DNA from: Flavobacteriaceae bacterium
GTDB lineage: Bacteria; Bacteroidota; Bacteroidia; Flavobacteriales; Flavobacteriaceae
Direction: 5' to 3'
Length of the DNA stretch: 5,393 nucleotides
Assembly: GCA_015488935.1 (NCBI GenBank)
Contig: WFMU01000240.1
Coordinates: forward strand, 1 to 5,393
Shown: piece after piece, positions 1-5,393 of the stretch
Numbering within the stretch: the stretch's first letter is position 1
Layout of the letters: every line of letters starts with the position of its first letter
The notes under the pieces: generated by a model
Seen by the model: the letters and a program-made list of their open reading frames with translations, nothing else
The model's database searches: none
What the model was told of the DNA's origin: nothing
Made by a program: the position numbers and the translations under genes

Positions 1-14
1 AAATAAAACTGTGA
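1..14 (+). other. Left edge: likely junction with an unseen upstream gene
   Basis: Only ten bases precede the GTG start. They contain a TAA at 4-6, and the GTGA at 11-14 contains a TGA in another frame. Either could end an upstream gene, giving a 4-base gap or a classic 4-base overlap. Given the packing of the other three junctions, the operon probably continues to the left, but this cannot be shown from the window. Confidence 0.35.
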
Positions 15-1537
15 AAGATAAATATGATGTTGTAGTTATTGGAAGTGGCTTAGGTGGATTGGTATCTGCAAATATCTTAGCACGTAATGGTTACAAAGTT
101 TGTGTACTAGAAAAAAATAATCAATACGGAGGTAACTTACAAACTTTTGTACGAGATAAAAAAATATTTGATACAGGCGTACACTACGTAGGTGGTTTAG
201 AAAAAGGACAAAATTTATACCAATATTTTACCTATCTAGGCATTATGAAAGATTTAAAAATTCATAAACTAGACAAAGATAAATACGATGTAATAACCTT
301 TGATGGAGATAAAAAGGAATATTACCACGCACAAGGTTATGAAAATTTTGCAAATTCGCTAATAAAACAATTCCCAGAAGAAGAAAAAGCAATACACGCC
401 TACTGTAAAAAAATAAAAGATGTATGTAATAATTTTGCATTGTATAATCTAGAAGACGGTACTACCTACGATATGAAAATACTATCGTTAAAAGTAACCG
501 ATTATTTAGATTCTATATCCGATAACGAACTTTTTAAAGCCGTACTCGTAGGCTCAAATTCTTTATATGCAGGAGAAAGACAAACCCCTTTTTATGTACA
601 TGCATTATCTATAAATTCCTATATAGAAAGCTCTTATCGTTTTGTAAATGGCGGAAGTCAAATGTCAAAATTACTTATTCGAAAATTAAAAGAATATGGC
701 GGCGAAGCATATAGATACCAAGAAGTAGTAAAATTTGGTTTTGATGGCGATAAACTAGCATCTGTAATTACCAAAAAAGGAAATGAAATAAAAGCAGATA
801 TATTTATTTCTAATATAGAACCTAAATTTACCGTTAAAATGCTAAATGGTAAAGGAATGCGAAAAGCTTATGTAAAAAGAATTAACCAAATCGAAAGCAT
901 GATTTCTGGATTTAGTTTATACATTACCTTTAAACCAGATTGTTTCGAATATCTAAACTATAACTACTACCATCTAAAAAGTCCAAAAATAGTATATGAT
1001 GCACAAGAATATACACAAAAATCTTGGCCAGAAGGCTATATGGTATCGATGGGTGTTCATAAAGGACAAAAAAAATGGGCAAAAAATATGATTGCCATGA
1101 CCTATATGAAGTTTGATGAGGTAATGCAATGGGAAAACACATTTAATACCGTTGCAGAAGAGTCGGATAGAGGAGAAGCATACAAAAAATTTAAAACAGA
1201 AAAAACAGAAATATTTTTACAAGAAATTGAAAAAAAATTCCCAAATATAAGAGATTGCATTCAATCTATATACACCTCAACACCATTATCTTATAGAGAT
1301 TATATCGGAAATAATAAAGGTGCAATGTATGGCTACAAAAAAGATGCAGACAATACCATGAAGACTTTTTTATCGCCAAAAACAAAACTGAAAAATTTAT
1401 TTTTTACAGGACAAAGTCTAAACATGCATGGTATTTTAGGTGTAACTATTAGTGCCGTACTAACTTGTACACATATTGTTGGAAGAGAAAAATTAATGCA
1501 ATCCATACACGATGAACTAGCAAAAAATGACGCTTAA
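11..1537 (+). CDS. FAD-dependent oxidoreductase, phytoene desaturase / retinol saturase-like
   Basis: The 508-residue protein belongs to the CrtI-like FAD/NAD(P)-binding superfamily. It opens with a Rossmann dinucleotide-binding fold: GSGLGG at residues 11-16, an acidic ribose-binding residue at E34 (VLEK), then the GG at 40-41 usual in amine-oxidase/desaturase flavoproteins. The C-terminal signature TGQSLNMHGILGVT (about 466-479) is the FAD-contacting segment and resembles all-trans-retinol 13,14-reductase (retinol saturase) more than classical phytoene desaturases. Length suits the family. No signal peptide or clear membrane segment is seen, so a cytoplasmic or membrane-associated enzyme is likely. 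By family it desaturates, saturates or isomerises a conjugated polyene; in this operon a polyene acyl chain is the plausible substrate, but that is inference. The start is a GTG; no in-frame ATG lies nearby and the Rossmann strand begins five residues later, so it fits well. No in-frame stop precedes it in the window, so a start further upstream cannot be excluded. Its end overlaps the next gene by 11 bases. Confidence 0.88.
   Translation: MKDKYDVVVIGSGLGGLVSANILARNGYKVCVLEKNNQYGGNLQTFVRDKKIFDTGVHYVGGLEKGQNLYQYFTYLGIMKDLKIHKLDKDKYDVITFDGDKKEYYHAQGYENFANSLIKQFPEEEKAIHAYCKKIKDVCNNFALYNLEDGTTYDMKILSLKVTDYLDSISDNELFKAVLVGSNSLYAGERQTPFYVHALSINSYIESSYRFVNGGSQMSKLLIRKLKEYGGEAYRYQEVVKFGFDGDKLASVITKKGNEIKADIFISNIEPKFTVKMLNGKGMRKAYVKRINQIESMISGFSLYITFKPDCFEYLNYNYYHLKSPKIVYDAQEYTQKSWPEGYMVSMGVHKGQKKWAKNMIAMTYMKFDEVMQWENTFNTVAEESDRGEAYKKFKTEKTEIFLQEIEKKFPNIRDCIQSIYTSTPLSYRDYIGNNKGAMYGYKKDADNTMKTFLSPKTKLKNLFFTGQSLNMHGILGVTISAVLTCTHIVGREKLMQSIHDELAKNDA
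1527..1537 (+). other. 11-base gene overlap (oxidoreductase / C45 lipoprotein)
   Basis: The ATG of the lipoprotein gene lies at 1527-1529 while the oxidoreductase TAA is at 1535-1537. The stretch before the ATG is A-rich (GCAAAAAATG) with no Shine-Dalgarno, so ribosomes finishing the first gene probably re-initiate here. This supports one transcript and coupled expression. Confidence 0.8.
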
Positions 1538-3200
1538 ACTCCCTTTTTTAAAATTTCTATTAATAATTTCATTACTATATTCCTGTAATGTAAAAAAATC
1601 TATTTTAGATAGACCAAATATTGCATCTTACACCGTAAATAAAGAAAAAAGAACAAGCATAAACGACAGTCTTTTTTTTAAAGGAATTAATAGTTTGCGA
1701 AAAAATGAATACGGACAATGGGAATTGGTTGCTATTGGAAAAAACCCTTTAGATTTAGGAAATTCTATTGGAAGCCTGTCTAGAGAATTACTAAAACATC
1801 AAGAAGATGTATTTTTAGATAAAGTAAACCAATTAGTACCATCTAAATTTAAACAATATCTGTTGCGTAAATTTTTAGCCATCTACAATCGTAAAATATA
1901 CCTGTATGTTAACGAAGAGTACAAAGCAGAGATTTATGGAATCTCACAATATGCTTCGGACAAATACAATAAAATTGCCGATAAATATTTACTCAGTCTC
2001 TACTTACACAGCGCACATGATATTGGACATGCCTTACAAGATTTAGCCTTAGTTGGCTGTACTTCATTTGCCGTTTGGGACAAACAAACCGTTGATGGTA
2101 AACTATTAATTGCCAGAAATTTTGATTTTTATGCTGGCGATGCATTCTCAAAAGAAAAGATAATTTACTTTATACAACCAGAAAAAGGCTATAAATACAT
2201 GTCTGTATCTTGGGCTGGAATGATTGGTGTAATGTCTGGCATGAATGAAAAAGGACTTACCGTAACCATAAATGCAGGAAAATCGGATATTCCGTTGGTA
2301 GCAAAAACACCAATATCGCTAGTAACAAGAGAAATTTTACAATACGCATCCAATATCAAAGAAGCAATTGCCATTGCAAAAAAGAAAGAAGTATTTGTAT
2401 CCGAATCCATTATGGTAGGAAGTGCCGCAGATAACAAAGCAGTTCTCATAGAAATTGCACCTAAGAATTTTGGCGTTTATGAAGTGCCAAATTCAACACA
2501 GTTAGTATGTGCAAATCACTTTCAAAGTAAAGCATACCAAAACGATGAAAATAACCAAAAGCAAATAGCAGAAAGTCATTCCAAATATCGATTCGATAGA
2601 ATGCAGGAATTATTAAGTGAAAATGATAAAATAACACCACAAAAAGCAGTAAATATCCTTAGAAATAAAGACGGATTACACAACAAAAAAATAGGCTACG
2701 GAAACGAAAAAGCATTAAACCAACTATTAGCACATCACGGTATTGTATTTCAGCCAGATAAAAGAATGGTTTGGGTTTCTTCAAATCCATACCAATTAGG
2801 TAATTTTGTAGCATTTCAGCTAGATAGTGTGTTTAAAAATGCAAAATTTAAAAAAAGTAGCTTATCTATTACAAACCAAACCATTGCAAAAGATCCCTTT
2901 ATAAATAGCAAAGCCTATCGCAATTATGAAAAATATAGACTTGAAAAAAAGGAAATAAATCAAATTATTGAAGCAAACAAGCATCTTACTATCAAAAAAA
3001 TTAATAGTTTTGTAGCCCTAAATCCTAATTCGTGGGAAGTTTACGCTATTATTGGAAAATATTATTACCAAAAAAAACAGTATCGAGCTTCGTTAAATGC
3101 TTATAAAAAGGCATTGACAAAAGAAGTTACTACAATTCCTGATAAAGAAAATATGGAAAAGTATATTAAAAAGATTAAACGCAAATTACATGATTCCTGA
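1527..3200 (+). CDS. Lipoprotein C45-family Ntn hydrolase / acyltransferase with C-terminal TPR-like region
   Basis: The 557-residue protein starts with a lipoprotein signal: a Lys at residue 4, a hydrophobic stretch to residue 17, and the lipobox L17-Y-S-C20. It should be lipid-anchored in the envelope; no acidic residues follow the Cys, so the flavobacterial surface-export signal is not evident. The core matches peptidase family C45 (acyl-CoA:6-aminopenicillanate acyltransferase-like, related to choloylglycine hydrolases). Candidate autoproteolysis site and nucleophile are G177-C178 (VGCTSF), the same Gly-Cys pair used by the Penicillium enzyme. ARNFDF (196-201, N198 and D200) fits the conserved NxDF, followed by GMNEKGLTVTINA (238-250) and ANHF (329-332). 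The region before Cys178 is longer than in the fungal enzyme. Residues about 500-533 form a TPR-like helical hairpin (W503, G510, Y511, Y519, A529). Family members hydrolyse or transfer acyl groups at amide bonds; the substrate here is unknown. C45-type proteins recur, as I recall, in flexirubin-type loci. The ATG lies inside the end of the upstream gene and directly precedes the signal peptide, which supports this start. Confidence 0.85.
   Translation: MTLKLPFLKFLLIISLLYSCNVKKSILDRPNIASYTVNKEKRTSINDSLFFKGINSLRKNEYGQWELVAIGKNPLDLGNSIGSLSRELLKHQEDVFLDKVNQLVPSKFKQYLLRKFLAIYNRKIYLYVNEEYKAEIYGISQYASDKYNKIADKYLLSLYLHSAHDIGHALQDLALVGCTSFAVWDKQTVDGKLLIARNFDFYAGDAFSKEKIIYFIQPEKGYKYMSVSWAGMIGVMSGMNEKGLTVTINAGKSDIPLVAKTPISLVTREILQYASNIKEAIAIAKKKEVFVSESIMVGSAADNKAVLIEIAPKNFGVYEVPNSTQLVCANHFQSKAYQNDENNQKQIAESHSKYRFDRMQELLSENDKITPQKAVNILRNKDGLHNKKIGYGNEKALNQLLAHHGIVFQPDKRMVWVSSNPYQLGNFVAFQLDSVFKNAKFKKSSLSITNQTIAKDPFINSKAYRNYEKYRLEKKEINQIIEANKHLTIKKINSFVALNPNSWEVYAIIGKYYYQKKQYRASLNAYKKALTKEVTTIPDKENMEKYIKKIKRKLHDS
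3190..3200 (+). other. 11-base gene overlap (C45 lipoprotein / AMP-ligase)
   Basis: The ligase ATG at 3190-3192 precedes the lipoprotein TGA at 3198-3200. No Shine-Dalgarno is visible upstream (AAACGCAAATTAC). The overlap length equals that of the previous junction, again consistent with translational coupling. The ligase start is supported because its N-terminal helix (residues 5-35) is family-like. Confidence 0.8.
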
Positions 3201-4491
3201 AATTGAACGTAAATCTGAAGTAGAAATAAAACAATTTCAAGAAACGAAATTGCAAGAATTACTCGCGTACTTAGCAGAAAAATCGACCTTTTACAAAAAC
3301 GTATTTTCTAAAAATAATATCGATTATAAGACGATAAAAACAGTAGAAGATTTAGCCAAAATACCAGTAACAACCAAAGAAGATTTACAAAAATACAACA
3401 GTGATTTTATCTGTGTAGATACTTCCGAAATTATCGATTATGTAACCACATCTGGAACTACTGGAAAACCTGTGTTTTTTGGATTAACCAACAAAGATTT
3501 GGATAGACTAGCCTATAACGAAGCCATTTCTTTTGCCTGTTCTAAGGTAACAAAACAAGACACCATACAACTAATGACTACCATAGACAGACGTTTTATG
3601 GCAGGATTAGCCTACTTTTTAGGCGCACGTAAACTTGGCGCAAGTATTATAAGAGTTGGTGCAGGAATACCAGAATTGCAATGGGACTCTATCTTAAAAT
3701 TTAAACCGAGTTATTTAATTGCAGTACCATCTTTTTTATTAAAATTAATCGCTTACGCGGAAAAAAATAATATAGACATCAACAAAAGTTCTATAAAAGG
3801 AGCAATTTGTATTGGAGAACCTCTAAAAAATCAAGATTTTACCCCAAACATACTTTCTAAAAAAATAACCAAAAAGTGGCATATCGACTTGTACTCTACC
3901 TATGCATCTACAGAAATGAATACTGCATTTGCAGAATGTGAACACCAAGTTGGCGGACATCATCATCCAGAATTAATTATTGTAGAAATTTTAGATGAAA
4001 ATAATCAGGTTGTAAAAAATGGCGAAGAAGGGGAATTGGTAATTACTACATTAGGTATAGAAGCAATGCCATTACTTAGATTTAAAACAGGAGACGTGGT
4101 AAAAGCACATTACGATGCATGTAAATGTGGAAGAAACACCTTGCGTTTAGGACCAGTAATTGGTCGTAAAAAACAAATGATAAAATACAAAGGTACTACC
4201 ATATATCCACCAGCAATGTACAACTTACTCAATGACTTTCCAGAAATAGAAAGTTATATTATAGAAATTGATGAAAATGAAATAGGTACCGATAAAATAA
4301 CCATAAAATTATTTGCAAACGGAAACGAAGAACAACTACTGTACAAATTAAAAGATCATTTTAGAGCGAAATTACGCGTATTACCAATCTTAGAATTTGT
4401 AAGTAAAGCGGAAATAAATACCCTTAAATTTCCTAAAATGAGTAGAAAGCCAATGCTTTTTATAGACAAAAGAACAAAAAAAATAAGCTAA
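3190..4491 (+). CDS. AMP-dependent acyl/aryl acid ligase, phenylacetate-CoA ligase (PaaK)-like
   Basis: The 433-residue protein is an adenylate-forming enzyme of the compact PaaK-like branch (usual length about 430). Visible core motifs in order: A3 P-loop TTSGTTGKP (86-94), A5 YASTE (238-242), A7 TGD (300-302), and the A8 hinge GRKKQMIKYKG (325-335), followed by a small C-terminal domain. PKMSRKP (415-421) occupies the A10 position, with K420 the probable catalytic lysine although the usual Gly before it is Arg. C250, H252 or a His of 257-259, C311 and C313 resemble the Cys/His metal-binding cluster of PaaK relatives. The reaction would be ATP-dependent activation of a carboxylic acid to the acyl-adenylate, then transfer to CoA or an acyl carrier protein. 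In a flexirubin/aryl polyene setting the substrate would be a cinnamate- or coumarate-type starter, but this is inferred from context. It is cytoplasmic, with no signal peptide. The ATG overlaps the upstream stop by 11 bases, and the next gene begins one base after its own stop. Confidence 0.9.
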   Translation: MIPEIERKSEVEIKQFQETKLQELLAYLAEKSTFYKNVFSKNNIDYKTIKTVEDLAKIPVTTKEDLQKYNSDFICVDTSEIIDYVTTSGTTGKPVFFGLTNKDLDRLAYNEAISFACSKVTKQDTIQLMTTIDRRFMAGLAYFLGARKLGASIIRVGAGIPELQWDSILKFKPSYLIAVPSFLLKLIAYAEKNNIDINKSSIKGAICIGEPLKNQDFTPNILSKKITKKWHIDLYSTYASTEMNTAFAECEHQVGGHHHPELIIVEILDENNQVVKNGEEGELVITTLGIEAMPLLRFKTGDVVKAHYDACKCGRNTLRLGPVIGRKKQMIKYKGTTIYPPAMYNLLNDFPEIESYIIEIDENEIGTDKITIKLFANGNEEQLLYKLKDHFRAKLRVLPILEFVSKAEINTLKFPKMSRKPMLFIDKRTKKIS

Positions 4492-4495
4492 TATG
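4489..4495 (+). other. Stop/start junction with 1-base gap (AMP-ligase / acyltransferase)
   Basis: The ligase stop TAA occupies 4489-4491 and the acyltransferase ATG 4493-4495. Upstream sequence is A-rich (AAAAAAATAAGCT) without a Shine-Dalgarno. There is no room for a separate promoter or terminator, so the fourth gene belongs to the same operon. Confidence 0.8.
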
Positions 4496-5393
4496 GAAGA
4501 AGAATTATTACGAATTGCACCCTACAACCAACAACAAGTAACCACAGCCTTAAAATGGTTAGAAACTAGTAGAGAATTTATTAAAGGAGTACAGTTTTTT
4601 TATCCAGAATGGTCAGAAAGTGATATTATAGCAAAGTTAAGAATGTGTAATACTTGTGCAGATTTTCAAGTACAATTTATAGAAATGATTATAAAAAATT
4701 CTATAAAAGACACCATGGATTCTTTCGAAATTATAGGTTTAGATACATTCGATACTTCAAACTGCTTGTATATATCCAATCACAGAGATATTTTTTTAGA
4801 TTCGGCATTACTTCAAAATCACTTATACGATATTGGTAAACCATTTACCGAAATCTCTTTAGGAGATAATTTAATGGTAAATCAAACCATGAAAGCAGTT
4901 GCCAAACTAAATAATATGTTTACTGTTTTTAGAAGTCAGAATAAATCCGAAATGCTTCAAAACTCTATAAATCTATCCAAATATTTACGTTATTCTATTA
5001 CACAAAAAAAAGTATCATCGTGGATAGCTCAAGGAAATGGAAGAGCAAAAGATGGTAACGATGTTACTTCAACAGGTTTAATAAAAATGTTGCTTTTAAG
5101 TGGTGGTAGCGATATAAAACAAGCAATTGCCGAATTAAATATCGTAGTATCTACCATTGCTTTTGAATACGAGCCTTGTGCCTTTGAAAAAGCAAAAGAA
5201 TTGAGTATTATTGATAAAGATGGTGTGTATCAAAAAACAAAATTTGAAAATATAAATAGTATTGTAAAAGGTATAAAAGATTATAAAGGAAAAGTGAAAT
5301 TAGTATTTGAAAAACTAGATTTAAACAATATTAAATTCACCAATAACAGAAAAAAAGATGCTATTGCCATTGCCAAAGAAATAGATCGTGTTG
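4493..5393 (+). CDS. PlsC-like (LPLAT superfamily) acyltransferase, 3' partial
   Basis: An open frame runs from ATG 4493 to the right edge: 300 complete codons with no stop. The protein resembles the soluble, roughly 380-residue 1-acylglycerol-3-phosphate acyltransferase family common in Bacteroidota, so perhaps 80 residues are missing. Block I is ISNHRDIFLDSALL (94-107) with catalytic-type H97; the following Asp lies at 99 and 103 rather than at the +5 place of the textbook HX4D. Block II is FTVFR (143-147). Block III is WIAQGNGRAKDGND (177-190), where relatives, as I remember them, carry an acidic EGR; here N182 replaces the Glu. Block IV is IVVSTIAFEYEPC (217-229) without the usual Pro. 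No signal peptide or transmembrane segment is seen. Family members move acyl chains from acyl-ACP/CoA to a hydroxyl acceptor. In this operon a role in esterifying a polyene acyl chain is possible, but the altered motifs leave activity open. It starts one base after the ligase stop, and only this frame continues the LPLAT blocks. Confidence 0.85.
   Translation, partial: MEEELLRIAPYNQQQVTTALKWLETSREFIKGVQFFYPEWSESDIIAKLRMCNTCADFQVQFIEMIIKNSIKDTMDSFEIIGLDTFDTSNCLYISNHRDIFLDSALLQNHLYDIGKPFTEISLGDNLMVNQTMKAVAKLNNMFTVFRSQNKSEMLQNSINLSKYLRYSITQKKVSSWIAQGNGRAKDGNDVTSTGLIKMLLLSGGSDIKQAIAELNIVVSTIAFEYEPCAFEKAKELSIIDKDGVYQKTKFENINSIVKGIKDYKGKVKLVFEKLDLNNIKFTNNRKKDAIAIAKEIDRV

Noticed and set aside
243..440. 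Minus-strand open frame of 65 codons
   Set aside because: It lies wholly antisense to the oxidoreductase gene, whose frame is clearly coding. Its low-complexity Leu/Tyr/Phe-rich product matches nothing I recognise.
930..1142. Minus-strand open frame of 70 codons
   Set aside because: It is antisense to the conserved oxidoreductase gene, shows no recognisable domain, and is explained by the codon bias of the + strand gene.
1672..1680. Homopolymer T run near the start of the lipoprotein gene, a possible slippage or sequencing-error site
   Set aside because: The frame is continuous from the lipobox through the catalytic motifs, so nothing indicates a frameshift. Such runs are ordinary in AT-rich DNA.
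2189..2449. Minus-strand open frame of 86 codons
   Set aside because: It is antisense to the Ntn-hydrolase core, where the + strand carries conserved motifs (GMNEKGLTVTINA). No family signature is seen in the product.
4654..4839. Plus-strand open frame of 61 codons in another frame
   Set aside because: It is a frame shadow inside the acyltransferase gene. The 4493 frame carries the LPLAT blocks, and the shadow product is rich in Arg/Tyr/Phe without a domain.
4493..5393. Possible pseudogene reading of the acyltransferase because of its altered motifs
   Set aside because: There is no internal stop or frameshift over 300 codons and the rest of the scaffold is conserved; specialisation is more likely than decay.
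1..5393. Mobile element, CRISPR array, tRNA/rRNA or intrinsic terminator
   Set aside because: No repeat-spacer pattern, transposase, terminal inverted repeats, tRNA-like fold or GC-rich hairpin plus T-run was seen; coding sequence fills nearly the whole window.

Overview
The window looks like chromosomal DNA from a member of the Bacteroidota, most probably a Flavobacteriaceae bacterium. The grounds are a low GC content (roughly one third by eye), strong preference for A/T-ending codons, start sites without a clear Shine-Dalgarno sequence, and protein families typical of that group. No RNA gene, CRISPR array, insertion sequence or long repeat was seen.

The layout is a single tightly packed operon fragment on the + strand, with almost every base coding. 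In order it holds: (1) an FAD-dependent oxidoreductase of the phytoene desaturase / retinol saturase (CrtI-like) superfamily, 11-1537; (2) a lipoprotein with an N-terminal-nucleophile hydrolase domain of the C45 / acyl-CoA:6-aminopenicillanate acyltransferase type and a C-terminal TPR-like helical hairpin, 1527-3200; (3) an adenylate-forming ligase of the phenylacetate-CoA ligase (PaaK-like) type, 3190-4491; (4) a 1-acylglycerol-3-phosphate acyltransferase (PlsC)-like protein running off the right edge, 4493-5393. Genes 1/2 and 2/3 each overlap by 11 bases and genes 3/4 are separated by one base, so co-transcription and probable translational coupling are well supported.

Together these families resemble part of a flexirubin / aryl polyene plus dialkylresorcinol pigment locus of Flavobacteria. 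In such loci an AMP-ligase activates an aromatic starter acid (cinnamate or 4-coumarate type), ketosynthases extend it to an aryl polyene, redox enzymes tailor it, and acyltransferases join it to a dialkylresorcinol. The diagnostic partners (ketosynthases, acyl carrier proteins, aromatic amino acid ammonia-lyase, darA/darB) are not in the window, so the assignment is an inference from four genes. The points most worth checking are the acyltransferase with altered catalytic motifs and the lipid-anchored Ntn hydrolase inside a biosynthetic operon.
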